A stretch of 12,583 nt of DNA from Crocinitomicaceae bacterium (GCA_016709005.1 JADJEU010000017.1:1-12583), one strand, 5' to 3'; shown: positions 1 to 7,934, counted from the stretch's first letter. The notes: generated by a model not told the origin, from the letters alone. Program-made: numbers and translations.

Positions 1-800
1 CAGGAACTTATAATTTCACGGTAACCGTAACTGATGCAAGCGGATGTATTGGAAGTACCGCGTACACACTTGTTATTGACTGCCCGACAAACGGAGCAAG
101 CTTAGCGGCTTTTCCGGCATTGTGTGATAATGTTTCACCTTATATTATGTCTGAAGGATCACCAAGCGGAGGTACTTATTCCGGAACCGGAGTAACAGGT
201 TCTTCTTTTGATCCTCTTTCAGGAACACAATTAATCACCTATTCTCTCGTAGATATTTACGCTTGTCCGCAATCTGCTTCAGCAACAATTACTGTAAACA
301 CTGCACCAACTGTTACACTTGCTTCATTTAATCAGGTGTGTGAAGATGATGCAGTATTTGCTCTGACCGGTGGATCACCACTTGGCGGAACCTATTCCGG
401 AACTGGTGTAAGCGGTGGAAATTTTGATCCGGCTAACAGCGGAACGTTTACGATAACTTATGATTACACAGATGGAAATGGTTGTTCAAATGCTGCAACA
501 GCTGACATTTCTGTTGTTAGTTGTTTAGGTACAGGAGAACTTTTCAATGAATTTAATTTCAAAGCATATCCAAACCCAACAGATGGAATGTTTACAATAA
601 AGTTTGATTTACCTCTGCCTGCTGATGTATCAGTTAAAATTATTTCTGCAGATGGTAAAACAGTTTTCAGTGAATCATTGCAGCAATACAGCGGATTTTA
701 TGGTAAGGAATTCTATCGTCCTGAAATGGAGGCGGGAGTTTATATTATTGAATTAAAAGTGGATGAAAAAATAATTCATCAGCATCTGATAATGCAATAG
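1..800 (+). CDS. Secreted repeat protein with T9SS type A C-terminal sorting domain (5' partial)
   Basis: The reading frame is open from base 3 to the TAG at 798-800, so this is the C-terminal 265 residues of a larger protein; a TTG at 120 is internal, not a start. The first part (bases 3-110) reads like an Ig-like/PKD-type bacterial surface repeat (GTYNFTVTVTDASGC). Two related repeats follow, each with a GGTYSGTGV core followed by FDP. The last ~80 residues (bases 558-797) are a typical Por-secretion-system type A tail: AYPNPTDGMFTI near its start, then a GVYIIELKV strand and a short basic end. In Bacteroidota such tails send proteins across the outer membrane by the type IX system, for release or cell-surface attachment. 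The passenger is probably adhesive or structural, but no enzymatic domain is visible in the part present. A terminator follows directly. Confidence 0.9.
   Translation, partial: GTYNFTVTVTDASGCIGSTAYTLVIDCPTNGASLAAFPALCDNVSPYIMSEGSPSGGTYSGTGVTGSSFDPLSGTQLITYSLVDIYACPQSASATITVNTAPTVTLASFNQVCEDDAVFALTGGSPLGGTYSGTGVSGGNFDPANSGTFTITYDYTDGNGCSNAATADISVVSCLGTGELFNEFNFKAYPNPTDGMFTIKFDLPLPADVSVKIISADGKTVFSESLQQYSGFYGKEFYRPEMEAGVYIIELKVDEKIIHQHLIMQ
123..518 (+). repeat. Two tandem Ig-like repeats with GGTYSGTGV core
   Basis: Copy 1 covers about 123-296 and copy 2 about 339-518. Each carries G-S-P-x-GGTYSGTGV, a few variable residues, then FDP, an ITY strand, a cysteine and an A-T-x-x-I-S/T-V end strand. 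The DNA is also similar in the core (ggaggtacttattccggaac against ggcggaacctattccggaac). Repeats of this kind occur in long arrays in Bacteroidota surface proteins. More copies probably lie upstream of the window. Confidence 0.75.
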
Positions 801-821
801 ATTCAATAAAAATTTATAGAG

Positions 822-848
822 AAGCCTTCTTTCGGGAAGGCTTTTTTT
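822..848 (+). terminator. Rho-independent terminator after the T9SS gene
   Basis: A perfect 8-bp stem (AAGCCTTC at 822-829 with GAAGGCTT at 836-843) closes a 6-base loop and runs into seven T. It lies 22 bases after the TAG and separates the repeat-protein gene from the arsenic operon. Confidence 0.9.
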
Positions 849-870
849 ATTTATTCAGATATTTATCGTA

Positions 871-882
871 ATATTGCAATAT
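871..882. promoter_or_regulatory. Candidate ArsR operator (palindrome)
   Basis: ATATTGCAATAT is a perfect 12-bp palindrome centred 17 bp before the chosen arsR start, in the 45-bp gap between the upstream terminator and arsR. It sits inside a longer, weaker inverted repeat around the AATATT at 870-875. ArsR-family repressors usually bind AT-rich dyads overlapping their own promoter, so this is the best operator candidate. No convincing -7/-33 promoter pair was identified. Confidence 0.4.
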
Positions 883-893
883 ATAAATAATGT

Positions 894-1224
894 ATGGGTG
901 CTTCAAAAACAGAAAATTTCACTGAGAAACAAAATCAGATTGCACAGATTGCAAGGCTCTTGGGCATCCCGCGCGCATTGCAATCATTGAATATCTGCTA
1001 AAGCTGAATCTTGTATCTGTGGAGATATTGTCAACGAATTACCACTGGCACAACCCACTGTTTCACAACATCTGAAAGAACTTAAAAATGCAGACATCAT
1101 TCAGGGTTCTATAGAAGGTACTGCCATCTGTTATTGCATCAATCCCAAAGTGATCAACAAATTCAAAAATTACATTGAAACCATTTCCGGAAAAATAGAA
1201 AAACAAAAAAATTCATGCTGCTAA
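894..1224 (+). CDS. arsR: ArsR-family metalloregulator (two frameshifts in this sequence)
   Basis: Restoring one base near 965 (GGCAT to GGCCAT) and one near 1001 (AAA to AAAA) gives a 110-residue ArsR/SmtB winged-helix repressor. It begins MGASKTENF and continues with the family's LGHPARIAIIEYLL helix, the metal-sensing S-C41-I-C43-G-D segment (counterpart of ELCVCDL), and the recognition helix AQPTVSQHLKELK. A beta-wing with C80 and C82 follows, and the protein ends in Cys-Cys. Family members repress their operon until As(III)/Sb(III) binds the cysteines. The ATG at 894 is chosen over the overlapping ATG at 890, which reads to a stop after 11 codons. It is the first gene of the operon, with DUF6428 starting 10 bases after its stop. 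The order of genes supports an arsenic rather than a zinc or cadmium sensor. Confidence 0.85.
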
Positions 1225-1234
1225 AACTTTACCT

Positions 1235-1707
1235 ATGAAATTATCAGAATTCAGAAATCATCTAAGCCATCTTTCATCCATACATTTTGTATTGGAAAAC
1301 GGTGAAGAAGTCCCGCAGCACTTCCATGTGACAGAAGTTGGCCAAATCAACAAAAATTCATTGACTGCGGAGGCACTCTGCGGGATGAAATAAAAATCAA
1401 CTTCCAATTGTGGCAGGCCAGCGATTATGACCACAGATTATCAGCAGAAAAATTAAATAAAATTATTCTGCTGTCTATTGAAAAACTGAATCTGTCAGAT
1501 GCTGAAATAGAAGTGGAATATCAGAGAGAAACCATTGGTAAATATGCAATTTCATTCAACAATGGTAAATTCATTTTGATGAACACTCTGACTGACTGCC
1601 TTGCTCAGGATAAATGTGGAATTCCGGTAACAAAACAAAAAATCAGATTAAGTGAACTAAACGTCGGTTCAGGTTCATGCTGTGAACCAGGTTCTAAATG
1701 CTGCTGA
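1235..1707 (+). CDS. DUF6428 family protein of arsenic operons, Cys-rich tail (one frameshift)
   Basis: Translation starts at MKLSEFRNHL (ATG 1235) and changes frame near 1357, where AATTC should read AATTTC. The repaired 157-residue protein resembles DUF6428, a small family of unknown function that I recall sitting beside arsR in Bacteroidota. The intact downstream part begins around 1363 and includes FQLWQASDYDHRL and a conserved-looking LNLSDAEIEVEYQ segment. It has no signal peptide and no membrane segment, so it is probably cytoplasmic. The tail SCCEPGSKCC carries four cysteines in two pairs, suggesting a soft-metal or As(III) binding site; that is an inference. It is flanked by arsR and arsC, with only 7 bases to the next start. 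Confidence 0.75.
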
Positions 1708-1714
1708 GAAATTT

Positions 1715-2324
1715 ATGAATACAAAAGTCAGAGAATTTGTGGAGCAGCTGCAAACCGAATTTGATCAGATTGCTGAGCCAAGAAAAAAGTTCTTCAGGAA
1801 ATTTCAAATTACATTTCCGGAGTAAAAAATAAAAACAAAATTCCATCATTAGTCTATATCTGCATACATAATTCCAGAAGAAGTCACTTTGGAAATATTG
1901 CCTGTGCAATTGCTTCAGAACATTTTAAAATACCGGTCAATTCATTTTCAGGCGGAACAGAAGTGACAGCCTTTCATCCCAATGCAGTCAATGCACTCCG
2001 TCAGATTGGTTTGGACATAACACAGGCAGATCAGGGAACAAATCCAACGTATCAGGTAAAAATTTCTGCAGAAAAAACGCTCACCTGCTTTTCAAAAATA
2101 TACGATGATGCTTTCAATCCGCAAAAAGAATTTGCAGCTATCATGATGTGCAGTGAAGCAGAACAAAACTGTCCTTTATTCCAAATGCCGATAAAAAATT
2201 CAGCACACCTTATGAAGATCCGAAATCATCTGACGGAAGCGGAACTGAACAAAAAGTCTACGGTCAGCGATTTGCGGAGATTTTGCGTGAAACTCTTTAT
2301 CTGTTTTCAATAATAAAAAAGTAA
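1715..2324 (+). CDS. arsC: Arsenate reductase, LMW phosphatase fold, thioredoxin-type (two frameshifts)
   Basis: After repair near 1783-1789 (A run one base short) and near 2175 (CCTTTATT to CCTTTTATT), the product is 203 residues. A helical N-terminal extension of about 40 residues precedes a P-loop C50-IHNSR-R56 (CX5R), as in low-molecular-weight tyrosine phosphatases. FSGGTEVTAFHPNAV follows, then C146-SEAEQN-C153, which matches the C82/C89 redox pair of thioredoxin-coupled ArsC of the pI258 type. Y-E-D-P after that pair supplies the family's acidic residue. All three redox cysteines are therefore present. The enzyme would reduce As(V) to As(III), which Acr3 just downstream exports. The P-loop reads NSRRS instead of the NSCRS of staphylococcal ArsC, a form I recall from Bacteroidota homologues. 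The intact pieces in this sequence cover about 1715-1785, 1790-2175 and 2178-2324. Confidence 0.85.
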
Positions 2325-2329
2325 CGAAT

Positions 2330-3403
2330 ATGTTAGCTAACAATTGTACACCTGCCTCACCAAAAAAATTAAGTTTTCTGGACAGGTATTTAACAATTTG
2401 GATATTTGCCGCTATGGTTATTGGTGTTGCACTTGGCTATTTTGTTCCGGCAGTTGCAGTAACCATCGACAACATGTCAAGCGGAACAACAAATATTCCT
2501 CTTGCAATAGGATTAATTCTGATGATGTATCCACCCCTGACTAAGGTCAGGTATGAAAAAATTCCAACCATTTTTAAAAATGTAAAGCTGGTTTTAGTTT
2601 CTCTTTTTATAACGTGGGTGATTGCACCATTTTTCATGTTTTTGCTGGCATGGCTGTTTATGAGTGAGAATCCTGAATACATGACAGGACTTATTCTGAT
2701 TGGAATTGCACAATGTATTGCAATGGTTATTGTTTGGAATGAACTGGCAGAAGGGAACCGCGAATTGATTGCCGGTCTGGTTGGACTAAATAGTTTGCTG
2801 CAGGTTCTTCTATACTCCTCTTACTCCTATTTTTATCTGACTGAAATGCCGGTACTTTTTGGAATGAAAAGTTTGGATATTTCAATCACTATGTCACAAA
2901 TAGCTGAGAGTGTTTTCATTTATCTGGGTATTCCATTTATTGCAGGAATCATCAGTCGTTACAGTTTGATAAAAATAAAAGGTATTACGTGGTATGAGAC
3001 TAAATTCATTCCCTTCATCTCACCAATTACTCTGGTTGCATTGTTATTTACAATAATCGTGATGTTCAGTCTGAAAGGTGAATTAATTGTTCAGATACCG
3101 GGTGATGTATTACTCATTGCTGTTCCTTTGGTGATTTATTTTGCAGTGATGTTTGTGATTACTTTTTTTATTGCGAAAAAAATGGGAGCAGATTATTCAA
3201 CCAATGCCGCATTATCATTCACCGCTACTGGCAATAATTTTGAACTTGCGATTGCTGTTGCTATAGGTGTTTTTGGAATCAACAGCGGTCAGGCTTTTGC
3301 AGGGGTTATTGGTCCGCTGGTAGAAGTACCGGCATTGATTGCTCTGGTCAAATTGATTTTCTGGTTTCGAAAAAAGTATTATCCGGTTAACGCAAAAAAT
3401 TAA
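2330..3403 (+). CDS. acr3: ACR3-family arsenite efflux permease
   Basis: An intact 357-residue membrane protein with about ten hydrophobic segments and a short cytoplasmic N-terminus, the usual size and topology of ACR3 (BART superfamily). Family hallmarks are visible: MYPPLTKVRYE after the second segment, GIAQC129IAMVIVWN carrying the essential cysteine of the fourth helix, FTATGNNFELAIAVAIGVFG, and GPLVE332VPALIALV with the conserved glutamate of the ninth helix. It exports As(III) across the inner membrane using the proton-motive force. The ATG at 2330 lies 5 bases after the arsC stop, so it is the last gene of the arsR operon. Its TAA at 3401-3403 overlaps the stop of the convergent M16 gene on the other strand, and no terminator hairpin is seen between them. 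Confidence 0.95.
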   Translation: MLANNCTPASPKKLSFLDRYLTIWIFAAMVIGVALGYFVPAVAVTIDNMSSGTTNIPLAIGLILMMYPPLTKVRYEKIPTIFKNVKLVLVSLFITWVIAPFFMFLLAWLFMSENPEYMTGLILIGIAQCIAMVIVWNELAEGNRELIAGLVGLNSLLQVLLYSSYSYFYLTEMPVLFGMKSLDISITMSQIAESVFIYLGIPFIAGIISRYSLIKIKGITWYETKFIPFISPITLVALLFTIIVMFSLKGELIVQIPGDVLLIAVPLVIYFAVMFVITFFIAKKMGADYSTNAALSFTATGNNFELAIAVAIGVFGINSGQAFAGVIGPLVEVPALIALVKLIFWFRKKYYPVNAKN

Positions 3404-4658
3404 CCTGCCACAACCTCCACCATCATCTCACGCAGATAATATTTATTTGCCAGGTCACGCAATTCAGCAGCAGTATATTTATTGATTGACTGAATAAAAC
3501 GGATATAATAATCTTCAGGTAATTGATTAAACCAGATATTTTTAAAACTTTCCATCATTGCTCCGGGTCCGTCCATCTGTCTGAGAAATTCACCCAACAT
3601 ATAATTTTTTACACGTTCCAATTCATCTGCTGGAATCAAATCTGTAGTCAATCGGTTCAATTCAAAATAAATTTCTTTGATCGTCTCTTCCTTTACTTCT
3701 TTAGCAACTTCAGTAGTTACAAAAAAGTAAGCTGCATCATCCAACACCGCAAAGGCAGAGCCAATGCCGTATGTATAACCTTTGTCTTCACGTATATTGG
3801 TCATTAGACGACTGCCAAAATAACCACCCAAAACAGTATCTAAAATTTGTAATCCAAAATAATCTTTGTGTTTTTTGTCTACTACAATTCTTCCAATTCG
3901 AATTGCAGATTGAATGGCATCTTCCTTAAGAATTTCAGTGCGCCCAACTTTTGGCTCAGCACCTGCTTTCATGTAGACCGAATTTTTAGACCCCAGTTTG
4001 GATGACCACGTTCTTAAATCATCTATGACGCGATCATCCCGACATTACCCAAAAAAAAAACAGGTTTGGTGCGCAGGTAGAATTCTTTATGAAACTTAAT
4101 AAGATCTGTTCACGTTTTCAGCTAAAAAATCAGGCTTTCCAATGCCACCTGACCGTACGGATGATTTACCCCAAACAAAGCTGCATTAAATGTGCGTTGG
4201 CAAAGGTATTTTACTTTTTCTGAATCAATTTTATATTTAGAAAGCGCAATCGTTCTTTCCTCTTCAAAATCTCTTTCAGGAAATTCACAGGTCAACATCG
4301 CTTCTCAAAACTTAAAAAATGCATGGAAATTTTCACGTAAACCATACAGGGTCACCCCAGCATGATCTTTATCACAATCATCTTGAACAAAGCCACCGTA
4401 AAAATCCATTTCAGCGGCAATTGCTCTGGCGATTTTTTGAGTTTCGGACAAAAGCAATAATTTATTTGTGAAGCTTGCCGCTAATTTTTGTTCCTGATAT
4501 TTTGTTCCTGCAAACCATTCAATATCCAGTTTCACAGAATCATCTTTCACATCTTTCATCCAGAAAAGTGTGATGTCATTTTCCAATTTAATTTCTTGCG
4601 GGATCACCAGACTGAGGCTTTCTGCAAGTTTAAAAGGTGGGGCTATAGTTCTGTTCAT
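3400..4658 (-). CDS. M16 family peptidase-like partner subunit, non-catalytic (interrupted)
   Basis: The frame from ATG 4658 gives the N-terminal M16 domain. Where an active enzyme has HxxEH, this has an SFTNKLL-type stretch, so it is the inactive partner. It breaks at an in-frame TGA (4305-4307), continues in the same frame with EAMLTCEFPERDFEEE, and then changes frame near 4131-4137, near 4107-4113 and near 4038-4040. From about 4040 to the stop at 3400 it is intact and carries the second M16 fold with FGSRLMTNIREDKGYTYG, the Arg/Tyr motif that completes substrate binding in M16B heterodimers. The repaired length of about 420 residues is normal. It overlaps the catalytic subunit by 4 bases (ATGA), which implies translational coupling. 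The four breaks in 270 bases are either sequencing errors or a real lesion; the continuing family-like sequence favours errors. Confidence 0.8.
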
Positions 4659-5893
4659 TTTTTTGCTTTTACCATTAACGTTGAAAGGTTATTCTTCACA
4701 AAAATCTTTTTTGCAAAATCACGAATGTCATCCGATGAAATGACATCGTACTTTTTCAGCTCATCGTTCAACTCATCTAATTTTCCCATCATCTCAAAAA
4801 AGGCAATGTTCATGACACGATTCATCAAACTTTGTTCAGAAAAAACTTTACCCGTTTTGAATTTATTTTTCACTTTGATCAACTCATCGTTATCAATGTG
4901 ATCTACTCTCATTTTTTCAAGCTCATTCCGAATTTCAGTTTTTGCTGTTTCAAATGAAACGCCTTCATTTAGATTACCTGAAACGACAAACAAACCATCT
5001 TCCCAACCACCCGAAATATAAGCCGAGATGGTAGAGAATAATTTTTTTTCAGAAATCAGTTTATCATATAACCTGGAAGATTTTCCGCGTGATAAAATAT
5101 CAGAAGCCAAATCACCGGTATAATGTTCTGGCATCATTCTGTGCCCCATTCTGAATGCCATGTAAATTGCATCCGATGGCACGTCGCGTTCAACAGTCAA
5201 TTCGCGCTCTTCTTGTTGCGCTGGTTCTGGAGTCAGATTGCGCTGATTAGCACCACGTGAAGGAATATCTCCAAACCATTTTTCAGAAAGTTTTTTTACT
5301 TCTTCCACAGTTGTATTTCCACCTACAACCATCACTGCATTATCGGGTCCGTAATATTTAAAGAAGAAAGATTTTACATCTTCCATGGTGGCGTTTTCAA
5401 TGTGGCTAATTTCTTTACCGATAGTTGCCCACTGATACGGATGCGATTTATAAATCAACGGGCGCAGCAATAACCAAACATCACCGTAGGGTTGATTGAG
5501 ATAACGTTGTTTAAATTCTTCAATCACTACACTGCGTTGAACTTCTAAACTCTTTGGTGTAAACGCCAATTCAAGCATACGATCACTCTCTAACCAAAAA
5601 GCAGTTTCGAGATTTTGAACAGGAAGCGTATCATAATAATTGGTGATATCATTATTTGTAAACGCATTGCATTCACCACCGGCAAGCTGAAGCGGATTGT
5701 CAAAATTTTCAATGTTTTTAGATCCGCCAAACATCAGGTGTTCGAATAAATGCGCAAAACCTGTGCGCGATGATTCTTCATCTCTGGCGCCAACATTGTA
5801 CAAAATATTAACGACTGCAAGTGGTGTTGTTTCATCTTTGTGAAAGAGAACCCGTAAGCCGTTTTTTAAAGTAAATCGTTCGTATGTGATCAT
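4655..5893 (-). CDS. M16 family zinc metallopeptidase, catalytic subunit
   Basis: An intact 412-residue protein, a normal length for M16B. The inverted zinc motif H48-L-F-E51-H52 (FAHLFEHLMFGG) is complete. About 74 residues later VVIEE (E125/E126) supplies the distal glutamate ligand, and NAFTNNDITNYY matches the family's substrate-strand region. The C-terminal half is the second M16 domain (SRGKSSRLYDKLISEKKLFSTISAY). No signal peptide is seen at MITYERFTLKNG, so it is predicted to act in the cytoplasm unless secreted by another route. Such proteins degrade or process peptides as a clam-shell heterodimer with a non-catalytic partner, here the next gene. The start overlaps the stop of the upstream flavoenzyme by 4 bases (ATGA), as does its own stop with the partner's start. 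The specific substrate cannot be read from the sequence. Confidence 0.92.
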   Translation of the reverse strand: MITYERFTLKNGLRVLFHKDETTPLAVVNILYNVGARDEESSRTGFAHLFEHLMFGGSKNIENFDNPLQLAGGECNAFTNNDITNYYDTLPVQNLETAFWLESDRMLELAFTPKSLEVQRSVVIEEFKQRYLNQPYGDVWLLLRPLIYKSHPYQWATIGKEISHIENATMEDVKSFFFKYYGPDNAVMVVGGNTTVEEVKKLSEKWFGDIPSRGANQRNLTPEPAQQEERELTVERDVPSDAIYMAFRMGHRMMPEHYTGDLASDILSRGKSSRLYDKLISEKKLFSTISAYISGGWEDGLFVVSGNLNEGVSFETAKTEIRNELEKMRVDHIDNDELIKVKNKFKTGKVFSEQSLMNRVMNIAFFEMMGKLDELNDELKKYDVISSDDIRDFAKKIFVKNNLSTLMVKAKK

Positions 5894-6849
5894 TTAAATT
5901 GGTATTGTGACGATGTGAGCTGTTGAAGCGCCTCATGATATTCTGCCATAATTTCTTCTACAATTTTCGCCGCTGGTTTTATTTCTTTTATGATAGATGC
6001 GATTTGTCCTATTTCTAATTCGCCTTCAATTAAATCGCCCTCAAACATTCCTTTTTTTGCGCGGCCGCGACCTAATAAATTTTTCAAATCCTCTACGCTT
6101 GCTCCTTCAGTATATGCCTTTTGAACTTTTTGATAGAACTCATTTTTAATCAAACGCACGGGCGTTAATTCTTTTAGTGTGAGTTGCGTTCCGCCATCTG
6201 CTGTATTGATGACGGTTTTCTTAAAATTTTCATGCGCAGATGACTCGTCCGATGCAACAAAACGACTTCCAATCTGCACACCCTCTGCACCAAGCGCCAT
6301 TGCGGCCAGCATTCCACGACCTGTTGCAATTCCGCCGGCTGCAATCAAAGGAATTTCAATTGCTTTTTTTACTGCAGGAATTAATGTCAATGTTGTTGTT
6401 TCATCTGCACCATTGTGTCCACCTGCTTCAAATCCTTCCGCAACTACTGCATCAACACCTGCTTCTTGAGCTTTCAACGCAAATTTTACACTAGCTACTA
6501 CATGCACAACTTTTATTCCTTCAGCCTTTAAAATGGCGGTCCACGTTTTTGGATTTCCGGCAGATGTAAATACGATTGGAACTTTATGTTTTAAAACTAA
6601 TTCAATGTGTTTATCAATATCCGGATAAATCATGGGCAGATTCACTGCAAATGGCTTATCGGTAGCTTTTTTACACTTTTGAAGATGATCATCCAAAACA
6701 TCCGGATACATTGAACCCGAACCGATGATTCCAAGTCCACCGGCATTACTAACTGCAGCTGCCAGTTTATACCCTGAACACCAGATCATACCCGCCTGAA
6801 TCAGCGGATACCGAACCCCTAATAATTGCGTTATTCTGTTTTGACTCAT
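5890..6849 (-). CDS. Nitronate monooxygenase / 2-nitropropane dioxygenase family FMN enzyme
   Basis: From ATG 6849 (MSQNRITQLLGVRYPLIQAGM) the protein has 319 residues, a TIM-barrel flavoenzyme of the NMO/FabK type. Visible motifs are PLIQAGM at the N-terminus, AVSNAGGLGIIGSG and AVNLPM. EAGGHNG carries the usual active-site histidine (about residue 145), and IAAGGIATGRGMLAAMALGAEGVQIGSRF is the FMN-phosphate binding strand pair. Members oxidise alkyl nitronates, or act as enoyl-ACP reductases (FabK); the sequence alone does not decide which. A GTG six codons upstream (6867) is also in frame, but the ATG matches the usual family start. It is the first gene of a three-gene operon with the M16 pair, coupled by a 4-base overlap. 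Confidence 0.88.
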   Translation of the reverse strand: MSQNRITQLLGVRYPLIQAGMIWCSGYKLAAAVSNAGGLGIIGSGSMYPDVLDDHLQKCKKATDKPFAVNLPMIYPDIDKHIELVLKHKVPIVFTSAGNPKTWTAILKAEGIKVVHVVASVKFALKAQEAGVDAVVAEGFEAGGHNGADETTTLTLIPAVKKAIEIPLIAAGGIATGRGMLAAMALGAEGVQIGSRFVASDESSAHENFKKTVINTADGGTQLTLKELTPVRLIKNEFYQKVQKAYTEGASVEDLKNLLGRGRAKKGMFEGDLIEGELEIGQIASIIKEIKPAAKIVEEIMAEYHEALQQLTSSQYQFK

Positions 6850-6964
6850 GGCGGTTTTGAAAGGCACACAAGGTAAGAATAAAAAAAGCCTTTAGCGGGG
6901 TTCATCAGAATTTTTTCTACTTTTATGCTTTTGTATTGAAAAACTACTTCACTTAAAGAAGCTA
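6850..6964. promoter_or_regulatory. Divergent intergenic region between NMO-like and DUF6089 genes
   Basis: These 115 AT-rich bases must hold promoters for two operons in opposite directions. For the plus strand, TGCTTTTG at 6926-6933 is one mismatch from the Bacteroidota -7 element TAnnTTTG, but no well-spaced TTG (-33) was found. No strong Shine-Dalgarno sequence precedes either gene, as is usual in this phylum. No larger hairpin was found. Confidence 0.35.
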
Positions 6965-7887
6965 ATGAAAATGAAGAAATTAGTTCTGTTTATTGCAATC
7001 ATCCTGGGATTGCGGTCAGTTTGCATCGCGCAACGTTATAACCTTGGCTTTGGCTGGAGGGCCGGTGTTACCAATTATCTGGGTGACATTGGAGGCGGAG
7101 ATTTATCACGCAACTTTGTCTACAATATGGAATTGAAAGATACCCGCTGGGCAACTGGACCAACCGTTAGTTATCGTCTTCACCCGATTTTGGGCCTGCA
7201 AGGCGGCATCCTTTATGCACGTTTGAGAGGTGAAGACAATGAATCAGAAAAGCGCACACGCAAAGGAAGAAACCTGAATTTCAGAAACGACTTTTTGAAT
7301 TGAGCGGCAAATTTGAAATCTATCCTCAGATTCTTTCCCTGTCAGATGTTGGTTACCGAGGCAGATACCGCGTAGATTATCAAACTTATTTCTTTGGTGG
7401 ATTAGGTGTTATTTATCATAGCCCAAAATCATATCATCATTCAGACCCAAAAGAGTACTATAAGTTAAGAGGCCTGCTAACAGAAGGTAAAAAATATTCA
7501 CCGCTGGTCGTCAGCGTGCCTCTGGGCGCTGGTTTTTTCTTTACCTGGAAACGTCAACACCGTTTTGGATTTGAATTCCAGTGGAGCTGGGTATTTACAG
7601 ATTACTTAGATGACATCCACGATCAATACGTAGATCCATCATTGATGTCAAGTGATCCAATGGCACCGGTATTGGCAAATCAATGGATTGATCAGTTTGG
7701 TGTGCCTTCGGCAATTCAATATGGTCCAGGCAGCAAACGCGGTGATCCAACAGACCGAGACAACTTTGCAGCGTTGACTATTTCCTACCACTTCCTGATC
7801 AGAACAAGAGGTGGATTCTACAGATCGAACTACTCATGGATGTACGGTCGTCACCGCAAGTGGGGTGGTACTAAGGCTAAGTTCTAA
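6965..7887 (+). CDS. DUF6089 family outer-membrane beta-barrel protein (one frameshift)
   Basis: The start MKMKKLVLFIAIILGLRSVCIA is a clear Sec signal peptide, with likely cleavage before QRYN. The mature N-terminus reads GFGWRAGVTNYLGDIGGG, the hallmark I associate with DUF6089 proteins of Bacteroidota. Alternating hydrophobic and aromatic strands then suggest a small outer-membrane barrel. The frame breaks near 7292-7296, where five T should probably be six (DFFELSGKFEIYP). The second part runs intact to TAA 7887 and ends in a very basic, aromatic tail (YRSNYSWMYGRHRKWGGTKAKF). The repaired length is 307 residues. The function is unknown; a structural or envelope-assembly role is usual to assume but unproven. 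It is transcribed alone, between the divergent region and a terminator. Confidence 0.82.
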
Positions 7888-7902
7888 GAGATAAAAGGCA
7901 TT

Positions 7903-7934
7903 AAAAAACACCGGAGAAATTCGGTGTTTTTTTT
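7903..7934. terminator. Bidirectional Rho-independent terminator
   Basis: AAAAAACACCG (7903-7913) pairs with CGGTGTTTTTT (7922-7932) around an 8-base loop, so the hairpin is A-rich on the left and T-rich on the right. It works in either direction: it follows the DUF6089 gene by 15 bases, and it follows the SDR gene on the minus strand. Its right end touches the SDR stop codon at 7933-7935. Confidence 0.88.

Noticed and set aside
890..925. ATG at 890 as the start of arsR
   Set aside because: It reads MYGCFKNRKFH and then stops; the ATG at 894 opens directly into the ArsR N-terminal helix.
1694..1909. Minus-strand open frame of 71 codons in the arsC region
   Set aside because: It is opposite the repaired arsC, whose P-loop is encoded on the plus strand; the minus-strand protein has no recognisable features.
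890..2324. Programmed ribosomal frameshifting in the arsenic genes
   Set aside because: Five shifts in three small genes, without slippery heptamers or downstream structures, fit sequencing indels much better.
4488..4901. Plus-strand open frame of 137 codons across the M16 genes
   Set aside because: It lies opposite two recognisable M16 genes, has low-complexity Phe/Ser-rich content and no family-like motif, so it is an antisense shadow.
6850..6867. GTG at 6867 as the start of the nitronate monooxygenase-like gene
   Set aside because: It adds only six residues before MSQNRITQLL, where the conserved family sequence begins, so the ATG at 6849 is preferred.
6883..6905. Possible terminator reading leftward (A run with GCCTTTAGCGGGG)
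   Set aside because: The stem is too short and imperfect, and it lies in front of a gene rather than behind one.
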